64,000 nt of DNA from Pristionchus mayeri. Lineage: Eukaryota > Nematoda > Chromadorea > Rhabditida > Neodiplogasteridae. The DNA is taken from NCBI GenBank assembly GCA_036245805.1, contig BTRK01000001.1, positions 30,325,087 to 30,389,086 on the forward strand, written 5' to 3'. The translations under genes were made by a program, and so were the position numbers. The notes under the pieces are model-generated. The model was not told where the DNA came from. It was given only the letters and a program-made list of their open reading frames with translations, and did no database searches. Each line of letters starts with the position of its first letter. Position 1 is the stretch's first letter. Positions 1-12,713 of this stretch are shown here, piece by piece.

Positions 1-870
1 ACTTATGTGCACCTACACTCAAGTCAATTTCAAATTTGTAAACAATCAAATCCAACGATGGTCTGATGGTCTACAAAGATTGATTGATGGTCTACAAAGA
101 TTGTTTAGGAATGGAGAGGTTGCGACAACGCGGGGGATTGCCTCAGGGACATCATGCGACCGCATTCGAGCAGAGTGAGTTTATCATTCATATATCTAAA
201 AATATTTCCAGGTTTTCTCTCTATTTGCTTAATTATATTACTGCATCACCGAATCATCAGATGACTCCTAGTTGTAGAGTTAGGTAAATGATACGGTAGC
301 CTTTTCATTCTATACACTCTGTAGCAACTCAACCAGTCTAGATATTGTGATGAATAGAGCGTCGTTCGCATGTTCAATTCTGCATTGTACAGATTAGGGT
401 TGGCTTCTCAAAACACATGTCTCCTCCTTCTAAATATTCTCTTACCACTTGACCGGTCGAAGGTCCGTTTACCGAATCCTAACTCAGATCGAGCAGTACT
501 CTTGCGCGAAGCTGAACGGGAAGACGACTTGCTGTTGTAACACTCCCTACTGCAATACTGCAGGGGGATTGACAAGCGTTTCCACCGCCCTGCTTACTCT
601 TTCCATGCTCCTTCTTCGATAAATATTTCTATTCTAATAGAATTGATTGTACAATTCAAAATACAGTGCTCTGTTTCAGAAACCAGGCCCCACGGACCCA
701 GGTCGAGAGGAAAAGCTGGGATGCCCTTAGTCTCGAATACAATAAACTTTTTGCTTCATATTCCATTTTCGTCGTTTCTGGAATAACAATTTCCTTTGTT
801 CTCTATAATTGAATCTCACTCTCATTCTCCATTCATTTTCGTCTTCCCCCCTCTCGTTGAGTGGTTCCTC
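1..870. other. 5' flank of nep-A, no gene seen
   Basis: I see no convincing coding exon here. Positions 65-104 hold two copies of an 18-20 bp unit (gatggtctacaaagattg). The last ~100 bases resemble the sequence just upstream of nep-B at 59977-60080 read on the minus strand, including the shared string ctctcgttgagtggttcc. This is therefore probably the conserved promoter and 5' leader of the M13 family. Confidence 0.5.
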
Positions 871-3800
871 ATGTGGACTCCGCTCTTTCTCCTCGCCTTT
901 CTTGCCTTATCCAATACTACAACTCCAAACCAAGAGTTAAACGTAAGTCATTGATCAGTTTTTGAATGTTGATTGAATTTTTCACATCACACACGATGCA
1001 TTTACAGCTGCAAATGCTCTCTAAAAAGTTCTTCGAGACCGATTTCTTCTACGAACATCTCGAAAGCAAATTCGTCAATACTTCAATCGATCCTTGCGAT
1101 AACTTCTACCGTAGGTTCTGTCCTCGGAACATTCCAAAAAAAGAGTGGATTTGGATGAAGGTTTTCTCACCGTTTTATGATCATCCTAGACATATGTGCT
1201 GCATTTCAGTTCATTGACCAAGTTGAAGCAATTATGACAATAGCACATCCTGCTTCTAAGAAAACTAAGAGAACTGAAAGCTTCTTGATTAAGGTTTTAT
1301 AAAAACTCTCAAATTGAAAGATCAATCATCAGCACATGAATGAAACGAAAAAACTTAGAAGCAAAAACGTTCAGCACATTGGAAAGACTCGAACTTTGGA
1401 TGTAAACTACACTGAACCCACGGCAATTTACAAAGCGCTAAATCGAATGTAAGACGCGGTGAATACCATAATTGAATGTCATTTTTAATTTCCAGAAACT
1501 CTGTCGAGACGTTTCTCGTCATGTCAAGAGACGAAGTTCTTTTCGGAAATATAACGCATAAGTTCAAGTACAGCCATCTACTACGTGATGCAATGAATCG
1601 AAATCGAACTGTGAGTATGGAGACGCCGACTGTATTTCGAAAAAGATATCTGGCCTTTAAAGCCTTCTTAGAATAATGGCCACTCTCCCCTCCCTCTCTC
1701 TTCCTTCCCCTCCCTCTCTCTTCCTCTCCCCTCCCTCTCTCTTCCTCTAACGCACCCATCTAGATATTCCTCCTTGATTTGCGGTCACACAACTCTTTGT
1801 GGCGATGGATGGGAAATCGGAGTAGAAAAGTGGTAGTGGCCATCAATCCAAGAAGTGTCGAGATCTGTTCATGATTTCTTCGTTTATTGCACATAACTTA
1901 ATATATTCGTGCACCATCCAAAATGGATCGTATTTATCAGAATGTAATGCGTGCATTTACTGAGAAGATTTACACGAGCATGAAAAGCAGCAATGGATCA
2001 ATGTTTCACTCTTTTATTACGGTATATCAAAATCATTGTTCTCGAAAATTGCATATAAATACAGCTCATGTCAAAGATGGATGATATCCTACTAATTGAG
2101 AAAACTCTGCAAAAACTAGCTAGAAGGTACGCTCTTTAGGCGCAGATTCTTCGAATTATTCCGTTACAGAAAAGGATTGATTCGTCATAAGGCTCACGCG
2201 CGGATTGAATCGATCTTACATAATATCATCAATGAGTACATCAGTTCGATAAAGGCGATATTTTTGTTTTTATTATTATGAATATTTTGCTTTATCAGGA
2301 AGCTAAGGGGAACGAAAATGAAGACAGATTTGGATTTTCTAGCCATCAAATACTGGCGAGATACATCGGAAACTTGTCTTACGCTGTTCGTTTTTGCACA
2401 CAACCTTTGAATATGTTTTTAAATTTTTACATAATTATTACAAAATTCAGGTAATTTTCGCCAATGAATACTCCGTGCCAGATAAAGCTAAACATACTCT
2501 GATGAGCAAATACAATGGCGCAACAAAGAAACACTATGGACTATTGTAGGAAATGTAACAACCATGTGATCAGACTATATATCTAGATCCGAATTGTCGC
2601 ATATGCCCCTGCTCCGCGCTATTTTGGCCAAATCACATGCCTATTGGAGAGTAATGAGAGAATTGCCGAGGTCGATTAATGAATGAGAACGATTAAGATA
2701 TTCTGTTGCAGTTTTCATGCGACAAAGATGTTATTTTCTGAACCGCGCTTCCCGGATGCAAAGTCGATCGGAGAATCCAGTCATGTCATTGAATTGGCTC
2801 CAATGATCATAATGAATCATGTGTTCACGCTTCAAGCATCGTTCTCAGCCCACACATCAACTCTGGTGAGATAAGAAAAAAATATAAAAAGAGATTATTT
2901 AAAAATATATAAATGTGTTATTATTAATTTTCTTCAAGATTGCGTACACTGGCCATGTCTTCGATCACGAGATGTATCATCAAGTGCAATTTGCTCAAAA
3001 TATTCTCGAAGATGTCAGGTAGCTAATTGCTAATTATACACTATTTTTGCAGTGAAATCTACGGTAGTGTCTAGTGGGCTTCGTTTTGTTTAAAGTATGT
3101 CTTCGACTTTTTCCAGTGTTCATTTACGGGAACATAGGTGTGTTGTGCACCACATGGACCGAGTTTGCAGCAGATTCACTGAGGTAAATGCTATGTACAT
3201 ACATTTACTAATTTAATTTGCTGTTATTGAAGACGAAAAATTTCATATATTAAAAATTTAAAAATAGTTAAAAATAAAAAAATAAAAAAAATATTCACTT
3301 TAGACAGCCTGTGCTTCTGATCACACAGCGAGGGAAGACAGCGCTGACGTTGTCGGTGCTCAAATTGCGTTCAAAGTTCTTCAGAAAATGATGGGAGCGA
3401 AGCTTGATGTGAGTGTGTTTTTTAGGCTTAGATTATAACTTCACATTAATATAACAGTAATCATGATATATTGTAACAAATATATTTCAGGAAACTGCCT
3501 TTCCCGATCTCAAGATGACACACAGGCAGCTATTTTACCACACACTTGTAGTTAGCATGTGCAGTCCTGACGAGAAGCTTGTTTTTGTTTTTATTTGTTG
3601 TTTTTGTTAACCGAATAAGATCACATATCGAGTCACATCACCTCGCAATAGCACTTTTTTGTTGACATTATTTGTACTCTTAGTATATTTCTCAGGCATA
3701 CAAACATATTTTTTCAGAGCGCAATGGCATTATAAGGTGCGCGACAATCACGGCGGATGGCTATACAGAGTGAATGGAATGCTCGGTCAACTGCCCGATT

Positions 3801-4066
3801 TCAAGCGAACTTTCGTCTGCTATGACAACGACCCCATGGTCTTCCCTGAGGCTAGTTTACATGTTGTTTATTTATCGATTGTAGTATCATCCAGTCAAAC
3901 TTTCAACATAATCTCTTTTTTGATCTTCTAACTTAATGATCTTTTTATAAAAATAAAATAGCAAAAATAACTCTTTTCAAAGCTTCTTTTCATAACCTTT
4001 TTAAAATCCGTATCATATTTTTAAAAATTCATTCAGAAATCGATGTGCCCGGCATTTTCGAAATGA
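871..4066 (+). CDS. nep-A: secreted M13 (neprilysin-like) metallopeptidase
   Basis: Zinc metallopeptidase of family M13, predicted to be secreted and to cut peptides outside the cell. Eighteen exons: 871-942, 1008-1160, 1210-1293, 1375-1448, 1496-1610, 1941-2021, 2065-2126, 2170-2254, 2299-2385, 2451-2545, 2587-2670, 2712-2865, 2939-3018, 3117-3183, 3304-3408, 3491-3576, 3718-3850, 4037-4066. They sum to 1647 nt (548 aa). Exon 1 is a signal peptide (MWTPLFLLAFLALS). The family hallmark IDPCDNFY is at residues 51-58, HEMYH (HExxH) at 392-396 and EDSAD (ExxxD) at 442-446. The C-terminal part has WLYRVNGMLGQLPDF and ends in a short KSMCPAFSK exon. It is shorter than typical M13 proteins (about 700-750 aa) and lacks a membrane anchor. 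Introns 8, 16 and 17 start with GC; exon lengths and phases match nep-B and nep-C, which have GT at all three sites. All catalytic motifs are intact, so I treat it as functional. Confidence 0.9.
1681..1750 (+). repeat. CT-rich minisatellite in nep-A intron 5
   Basis: About three tandem copies of a ~21 bp pyrimidine unit (ccctccctctctcttcct type). It lies inside the intron between exons 5 and 6 of nep-A. Confidence 0.7.
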
Positions 4067-4114
4067 CGAAAATGCGACCAATATGAAGAGCAAATTTAAT
4101 ACATCGAAAACCTG

Positions 4115-4120
4115 AATAAA
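4115..4120 (+). terminator. poly(A) signal of nep-A
   Basis: AATAAA lies about 50 nt after the nep-A stop, in the context TGAATAAACCAT. The same context follows the stops of nep-B and nep-C, so the signal is conserved among the three paralogs. Confidence 0.75.
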
Positions 4121-4248
4121 CCATGTTTTCCTTTTTTATCGAGTTTTCCTTTACTTTTTCCATCGAGAAAGTGGCAAACGAAGGGTGGAGGGGGGGCAGT
4201 TCGCAGATAGAGGGATGACATGAAGCCGATGATGATAACGCTACTTTA

Positions 4249-5704
4249 CTAGTTGATTCTAAATCTGGGTAACCATTGTTCATGATAAAAATGATCCCAA
4301 ACTTCAATATTGAACTTTCCCGTGGACAAACTCAGTACAAAGTCTTCCCAATATTGCTTTGGATGTCCAAATATTTGATTTGCAATTGAATCTTTAGAAT
4401 TCTCGCAGATTGTCAGTTCGCATTTAGTCCGAGTGAATAAAAGGAATAATTCTGCTGCAAATAACGATTGTTGCGATTTGGAATAATACTTCAATAAACA
4501 TTGGGAACAGGGAATTTTAATTTTTTTTAAAATATACGTACCCAAATTCAGATCGTCGAATTTCCATACGAACAAGTACACTGACCGAATATTATTCGTT
4601 GTAATCAAATGAAATATTTGCATCCTAAAGTGCTGTTCAGCATTTCTTTGATTGAAATGTTTTCGATAAATTACGAATTATTGTCTTACCTTGTCTCTTG
4701 ATCTAAGTTTGAACTTGCTAAGAATAAATGATTGACCGATATATCTCCAAGCATGTTTCTAACAATGCTCAAAGTGTCATTGTCGAGATAGTACAGACAC
4801 AAAAAATCAATGGAGGAGCATCGATCAAACAAGAAATTCAGTCGTCGGAAGTTCTTGATAACTTCGCGTCTCGTGAAGATCCAGATTGAAGTTAGATAAG
4901 CGGCAAATGATGGAATGGATAAGATAGTTAGAAAGAAGTATTTTGGATCACAATGATAGAGAAGGAAAGATATACTGGTGAGAATAGTCAGAGTGTAAAT
5001 CCATGTTATTTGTTGCGTTTGTAATATCCGCAAGCGCAAAGCTGGAGCATCGAGACTCTGAAATGTTGCAACCGATATGTTTGTATAAAACGAATAGTGA
5101 AAATCAATAAATTTAAAATCGCTCTTAACGCGCAAGTTGGGAATCGTTTTTAATCTTCCCTCTTGCAAATTGTTCACTTTTTAGACAGTCTTGCAATCAC
5201 AATAAGAGATAAAGACAAATATTTGGTTAAATCTAAGTTATTCGATCTATTTTTAAATACTTACAAATTGCGCTTGCGAGTGCGAACTTGTCCATACTCG
5301 AAAAATTCTTTGAAAATAACAACTATTTTTATGAAGTAGGTTGTTAGATTTCACATTTAGTTCTACTTCAGCATTCCTCCTATTTTCACTCAAAGGCATT
5401 GCGATTTCGACAAGATCGAGACGTGGATAATTGCGTCTGCACGATAGATAGTCAAGCACCAGAGAGTTCCACCTTCGAGAGATCTGAAATCGTTACTTCT
5501 GTTCTATTCGAATTGCATCAATATTGAGCAATATACCAATTACCAAGATTCCTCAGATATCTTATAATATATCATACAAAATGAAAAATGACTTACAAGT
5601 CGCTCTTCGCCCATTGGCAGACCGCACTTGGCAACGATACTGCGCACAATGTCAGGCGGTAGTTGATCAAGGCCCGAAATTGAGGCGTACTTTTGTTTGT
5701 ACAT
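4249..5704 (-). CDS. F-box protein
   Basis: Likely a substrate-recognition subunit of an SCF-type ubiquitin ligase. Five exons on the minus strand: 5597-5704, 5265-5483, 4690-5057, 4542-4624, 4249-4454, summing to 984 nt (327 aa). The N-terminus reads as an F-box split over the first intron: LDQLPPDIVRSIVAKCGLP in exon 1, then ISRRWNSLVLDYLS at the start of exon 2. Exon 3 carries two hydrophobic stretches (TWIYTLTILTSISFLLYH and YFFLTILSIPSFAAYLTSIW), which could be membrane segments or a buried core; I recognise no further domain. All donors are GT. Its 3' end lies 183 bp from the convergent nep-A. The start is the only ATG in frame before the F-box in exon 1, but an upstream exon cannot be excluded. 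The F-box call rests on motif recognition alone. Confidence 0.75.
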
Positions 5705-8700
5705 GGAAAGTATGTTCTAGCTTTCAAATTCTAAGAAGGATGCATCAGAAACGCGCGCCAAAAGCGGACGCAGGGATGGCTAACCATCACAAATCTCGAT
5801 GTGTCACGGTTGAGAGGAATCGCGAGAGAGTAGGCCACACGGAGGTTCAAGGAACCCAAAATTCCCTTATCTGGCGATCTAGTACACTGTTGCAAATGAT
5901 GCTCTTTCAAGCTGCGTCATCCGAATTATGAAATTGGTCATATTTTTTATGCGTGCTACAAACATGAACAATTCCGCCTACTATTTTATCATGCCTAAAC
6001 CATTCGTTCACCATTCATGTGTTTGTATGTTTCATCACAGAGATTGCAGTTGTTCAGTTCTGTTTCGAATCATTGCGAAACCTGGGCACAATGAGTGGTA
6101 CAACGCAGCAAACATATGCTTGGAGTAGGCGAGGGAGAGAAAGGACAACACTAGAAACACTGTGCAGAATCCAGAAAATCAACGATTTTCCGTGCATCTT
6201 ATCATCTTTTCGCGAGAATCTTGGCAAACTAGCATTGACAATTAGCTCTTCCCTCCTCCTCAAACACTTTTTCCGTTTAATCGTTGAACGTGTATTTATA
6301 TCGAAGTGCGTTGCGTATTTTGAACTCTAACTCCGTTTGCTTGACCATTGTTGTGATATTGCACGATACTTTCTCTGGAAGGCTTGCTCTCGCTCCCATT
6401 CAGAGGCGCAATCTATCAAGGGTGGACAAGGGACGAGGAGGGATAATGGAATTCTGGAAAGGGCCTGGCTAAACGTCCTCGTTTGCCCATGAATAATGCG
6501 CACTCTGCCTACTCCCAAGTATAGCTCGAGAAGCAGAAAGAAACCTGCGCACAATGTTTCCATTTTTCCACGTGTCTCCTCCTATCGTGGAAGTGATTTG
6601 TTCTCATTCTTGAATCAGTAAGGGACACTGCGATTCATGTCCCAGTTGCACTTGATAATATCAGGATGGAATGACAAGAGAACTTCGGCTCAAGCATTCA
6701 CAAACCCACGGAATTTATGAAATTTCCATTTTTTTCATCTCTACATTAAATTTTTCTGTTATCGCTTATCCAATAATAGCCTGGCTAAACGAATCCCCCA
6801 TTGCCACTTTATTTCGCGTACTTTCTCACTTCGTCTGACCAGCGAGATACTTAGCAATACGGGGAGCGTCGACACTCTTTCGAACCCATCTTTCCCCATC
6901 AATCGAGTGGAGTATGTCATTACCGCCTGCTCTTACCCTCACTAGCCCGTTCACAGTTTCCCGGGGCAACCTTTGCCCCATCAAAGCATCCCCCTCTCTT
7001 TCCTCTTAATGGACCCCGCAATGGATGCGATTCGAACAATAGCCCGCATCCATTGTAGCGAGACGAGCGGAAGGGAGTTCTCCGTTCCGAATTTTCCTAT
7101 ATCTTGCCACTTCCCGGCTCCGGGCCCATCCGGACCCAGATTGGGCGCCCAATCGCTCTTGGGTCTGTCACTTCCAGTCTCGAATCGTCGTGCCCTCAAG
7201 GGAAATGAGGACTCTCTCCCGCTCCTCTCACCACCACTCTCGTTCTCCATATGATTAGCTCTGTCCATATCTCTCTTGTGGCCAGAGCACTCGGGGGGCT
7301 GTTCCGGGAAAAGCTGCTAGAGCCAAAATCAGCGGAGATGGAGGGACCATCTGGCGGCTGCTTTGCTAACTTTACCCGTCGTTCGCTTTTGTATTCGAAT
7401 CATCTGCGCTGAATCACCCTTACTTTCTGATGGCTCCATTTAATCTGCTCTTTCTCACCTCTCTGATTGGGGACAGCAGATTGAAGATGCAAGTGTTCCC
7501 ATCTCGGATTCTTCCTATACTAACTTCCCTGCGAAATATATAGGCCTACTTGACAGAATCATTGAATATCATCGAGTTGACCCGTTTGCCCTACACGTCG
7601 ATTCCGAAAATCGCCCGACTGTGGATGCGATTCAATTTGCAATTTCTTCCCGTTCTCTTCGGTTTTTCGCTTCAAATTATACGCTGAATCACCTATAGCA
7701 ACTCAAATCAAGCTCTTCCCCATTCATCTATTATCAAAGCACGAATGGTTTGTCTCATGCCATATTGCCCCTCTCCCCCTCACTCCATCGTCCTCCCATT
7801 CACTCCCAATCTAAATCCGATTGCGTCTCTCACCAGTTCCCACACATCCTAACCATCTGTCATTAATTAGGCAGTATTATGATTGGCGAGGAGAGAGAGA
7901 GAGAGCGCGACGTCAAATCCAGCGGTCAGTGGGCAATTGGCAACTTGTCAGCCGGTCGGAAATCGTCTCTATTTGTTCCCATCAGATCTCTACAGTGGTT
8001 CACGTTTTCGTGCTTCAATGACTCAGTTGAATCTTCGGTACTTGTGTTCTCTTCATTCCTCACTCTATAGCTGGCCAGAAAGAGCGAGATAGCGCGCAAA
8101 CCGGGGAGAGTAGCATGGCCATTTGTCCAGCTAAGAGAGCTAGGCTGCCCAATATTTCATCAGGCTATATTTCTCTGATAATTGGTCGTGAATGGAGACT
8201 GAGTGAGTGAGGAAGTGGAGTGGATGGAGAGAGGGAGTAGAATGGATTTCAGTCCACCACCGGAAATCCTCCACTCCCCCTTTTTCACTCAAAATAGAGG
8301 GGCGCGAGAGGAGAGGTATCTCACACTTCTCACCTTTCTATTCTTGTTGAGGCGATTTTGTGACGCACTCCTTGCCATTCCTGCATAGGGTTGCGATGGA
8401 AAATGCAGAATCATTCAATAAGAGATCTCTACGCGAGGAAGCGCGTATTGTATCAGCTCTCACCCCCCCCCCCCCCTAACTGATCCCTAGTCTCTCCGCA
8501 TCTCCTTACTCACTCTCAGCGAACCGATCATTCCAAGCGCAACTTTTTCCGCCTCGGGGGACGTCTCATAAAGGCGGGCCGAGACAAGTCTCTGACAACT
8601 TCACTCATCATTCTGCTTTTTGCGGATCTTGCAGCGACTCACGCGATTTCGCTGTAAAATCCGCTTTTTCGTCCTGTTTGCGATGACATTTGACGAGTTT

Positions 8701-9072
8701 CCGAGGCGCATGATCAGCATTCATTGCCTTGTGTGACTGTCGTAATTACTAGAATCTAAAATCAGATCTTGTAACGACAGACATGGTAAATAGGTTGTTC
8801 TCACTATAGTCCTGCTGTTTCGATGATTGTGTTAGCAACACGTTATTCAGTCTCAACTGCGGACGGATCCGCCTTGGTCTTTCCGGGGCTTCTTCTCTCT
8901 TTCTGATTGCCTCGTCTCTTTCAGAGTTTGCGTATTTACGCTCATTTTCATTCGAACTCGCGTTTCTGGGCCTCAAATCCTGCTCATTTCATGTACGAGG
9001 GACGAATACGAATTGCAACGCAACGCCTCGCTCATTTCGTATCTCATTCGTGCACCCATTTCTCGAGTAATC

Positions 9073-9150
9073 GTCTGACTCTCTCCAAAGTGCATGCTCT
9101 CTCGCTTTCTCTAACCGGCGAGAGAGTGTGTGATATGAGGAGAGTTAGAC
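9073..9150. repeat. Short hairpin element, family H1
   Basis: Imperfect palindrome. The left arm starts gtctgactctctcc and the right arm ends ggagagttagac. The core has gctctctcgc and accggcgagagagtg, shared with the copies at 11361, 20112, 28541, 29151 and 62536. Confidence 0.65.
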
Positions 9151-11360
9151 CATTGCTCCATTTCTCTACGCATTCTCCAGATTACAACCCATTCTGAGGA
9201 GGAGTAGGGAGAGGGGTCTTACAAGCTTTGCCTTTGTCGGTGTGGTGAGCAACTATGTGGACCCGGGAACTCTTTCTCCCCCGTCGATTGCCCTTATGGC
9301 CATTCCGGGACCCACGATGTAACCCGATAGGTTCCGAATGAGGAAGAGGGAACGATCGTTCGGGCACACTAGGGTTCTAGCCCAACTCCTAGTGGGTCCG
9401 TGGGAGGAAATCGTGTAATGGTCCTCTCATTTTACGCATTTTCTCAATCGATTGAGCGGTAAGATTATGGGAAATGAGGAGAGTTTCGAAACATAGTGCA
9501 TCCTGAATGCGGAAATCGTAATAATGCTCGTGCGATTTACGCTCTAATTGCGATAGAGGGAGATAGATATGATCGCATCGCGAGTATTGTGTCCAATTAG
9601 AGATGGGAGATTGATATGCCGCGCTCTGTTGGCTGTTTACACTCTTCTCATCCTGTAATGCTCCTGATATTGATCCCTGTATGTTGCCTAGTTTATCAGC
9701 CTTCTCGATCATTTCTCTCCTCTCAGTTTCTGCCTGGCACTTAGTCCTCTCTCCTCTTCCCCCGTGCCCGTTCACACTAATGAGAATGACCTGACGGGCT
9801 CGAGAGGAGGCGGAATCAAGCGACGTCGACTATAGTTTCCGAGCTCATCTCCTCTCCTTGTCCTTTATCGCCCATAATGCCGTCGTACAGTCCACTGTAC
9901 TGCCCCGTTCCATATTTTCCCTATTTTGCCTAAAAGATCGCGCAAACTCTTAAACTATTCATGAGTGGGAAGCAGTTGTTGTTGTCAAAAGATCGTTCCC
10001 AGTTCGAGTCGGAAGGGGAATAAAAATCCGCCTCACGGTCTCTGATATATTTTTGCGGGTGTGGCGAACCCGTCGTGTGTAGACGGCACAACATAACTTA
10101 AAGAAGGGGTAACACGAATGGATGCTAGGGAGTCCCACCACGAACTTATTGCGCTCGCAATGGGAAACTGTAGCCAAATTACCCCAAGAACGAGGCGAAA
10201 ATTATGTAGAGCAAGCGAAACATAAACGAACTAGCCACATCCCTGCGCTGTCAATGAACTTTGCGCGTATGTAAATAGCCTCAGAGCTGTCTGTGAAACT
10301 TCGGATAAAGTGATTCATTTTCGGGCTGCCGGCTTCTATTACATACATATAGTGGCGAATTGAACTAATTTTTCGTGTTACTCCTTCTTTAACCGTACCT
10401 TCTCATTCAGTATGCTTGCTTGTATCAGCCCTAATCCGAGTGGCTATCGCACGATTCCATCTCTTCTCCGCTCTCTTGTCTCATCTAATTTGTGTTCGCT
10501 CTCTCTTTTCTCCATGGATTAATCTAGGCGGAAGCCCTCTCTCTGTCTCCATGATATATCATGAGTCTGCCATGAATATCTCTCTCAGTGATCCCAAGCT
10601 CTCCTTTTAGATCTTATGCTGAAGTGTTTCTTCTACTCCTGAATACAGTTTAGTGGTTGATATTTTGCAAACAATCAAGAAAACACTCATGTTTTCCTTA
10701 GTCATAACACATTTTTCAATGTAATAGTTTTCTTCTATTTGTAAACAAAAGTGAAAAATATAGAATCGATCAACTTCTATGTCATTTCACATTCAATTCG
10801 CTAAATTTTGTTGTTATTCACTCGCTTAGTTACTCTTGACCTACCTCCTTCACCTGACTCGCTCATTCCGAATTCCACGAGGCTCTCAACTATTCACTGT
10901 TGCGCTCTCACAAAGTATGAATTGTCTCGAGTCTCGTTCTCCGCTTTTGACACACTCTCTCGTCGATCGGATGAAGTGAGAGAGAACGCGAAGGAAAGAG
11001 GGTCAGAATTTGAGAATTGCTCGAGTCTGCCTAGTCACTGAACCGGACGCAAATCATTCTGACAAGTGCGCCCGTTCATAGCGTAACTCTTGTTATAGAA
11101 AGTATTCAGTCTCAGCATTCTCAAGCGTTCTTGCATACATAATATTCGAGATTCTTGACTCGGCTGGTCATTATTGACTGACCTTTCACTTAAAAATAAT
11201 CAATACAGCTCAGGTAGACGTTGAGAGTTCAGAATATTTTCATGTCACTTCTGTGCACTTACCACTTCTTATCGACAGAAATAGCCGCCGATAGCATAAT
11301 CTCTGCACTTGCATCAGTAGTTCAGGACACAACGTCAATCGCTTCCGAAAACCCCTCGCG

Positions 11361-11456
11361 GAGCAATGGTCTGACTCTCTTCGGCTTACACGCTCTCTCA
11401 CCGGTCAGAGAGATGAGAGATTGCGTGCAAACTGAAGAGAGTCAGACGATTGCTCC
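11361..11456. repeat. Short hairpin element, family H1
   Basis: Near-perfect palindrome of about 96 bp. The arm gagcaatggtctgactctct pairs with agagagtcagacgattgctc, with the core cgctctctcaccggtcagag. The arms are almost identical to the copy inside nep-C at 62536-62622. Confidence 0.8.
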
Positions 11457-12628
11457 CCTCGCGATAAGCTGATTATCAGTGTTCTGATATGCGGGTTCGC
11501 TCGCTCTCTGTTTGTGTTTGCGCGTGGTTCGTTAGGTTTCCGCCACTTCTTGTAAACGCCAGATTTTGAATATATTTAGGTTGAAGACTACTTCTTCTCT
11601 TCATCACTAAGAGCACCACTTTATTAAGATCACCACTCGTCATGGAAAAATACTGAAATCCATTTGCGCATTTTCAAATGATCCATAAACGCAAACTTAG
11701 GCGCTAAGCGGTGGCGAAATATTCAAAGGAAATCAATTGCCAGCTGACTCTTGAATGTAATGCTTGCCCCCACCTCTGCCTCACCCTCCCAATCGCTTCT
11801 GTATTTGTGCCCATGTTCTCCTGTTACATGACTGCGGGGGGAAATTATTGCACAAAGTAGTCGCTTCCCATGGAAGAGAAGGAGTAATTCGAACCGCCAT
11901 CTTCTGTTTGAAATCTGTGGGAACGAGCGAGTGATGGTTCGCATTGCATTTCGGCCCGATTGCTTGCTCGTTGGAAGGCTACTTTGGCGCATGCTCTCCG
12001 GGAGGGGCATCAAGGGCTTTGTGACCTTCCGGACGTTAGTCAGACCGCAACCATTCAGTAGCTTTTGATCCTTCGATTAACGAATATCTCCGGGCGGGTC
12101 ATCACGGGATCAGTATTATTTGCTTCAGTATTATACCACGGGAACCTTATCGTTAGAACTATTTGGATCGCTACTTCAACTTCTATGGCCCTTATTAGAA
12201 TTCCATTTTAGAATAAGGTCACGACAACTTTAATATTACAAGCATGGCCATAAACGTAGAGGCGATGCAGTTAGATAAGACTTTGGAGCTAACATGTAAG
12301 GCAAAAAACTAAGGCTATGTTGGCAACTCAGTAGACTATGACGCCATAATGGCCGGCGCCTATTGGAAAGTGCGGTAATTCTTCATGGGCCAGATGTCTC
12401 ACAGAGCGATTGACAATTTGTGTCCTTAGGCGAGTCGGAAGACGGAGGAAAAGAGGAGAGCATAAGGCCGAGTCGGTTGTAATTAGCGTTATGCTAGCGT
12501 TGAGCAACCGTTCCCAGAAAGGGCCCGGTTTGGTGTGTCCACTTAGGCTAAACATCAGGGTTTGTACTGCGGTTCCAGTCTTCTCTAACTGTTTGAACGT
12601 TCAGTAGGCATGTGTATCACGGTCATCT

Positions 12629-12713
12629 CGGCACTAACTTGGATGAGAACTGTTTCATTATGCCGCCTTTGATAACCGAAGAGACGTCATAGTTCTCATT
12701 CCACCTAGTACCG
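12629..12713. repeat. Short hairpin element, family H2
   Basis: Arms cggcactaacttggatgaga and tctcattccacctagtaccg flank a centre with atgccgcctttgata. The 45163-45254 copy has the same layout. Confidence 0.65.

Noticed and set aside
3851..3931. Read-through C-terminus of nep-A (ASLHVVYLSIVVSS...)
   Set aside because: Comparison with nep-B and nep-C shows that the exon ends at 3850 and continues at 4037 with the conserved KSMCP exon, across a GC-AG intron.
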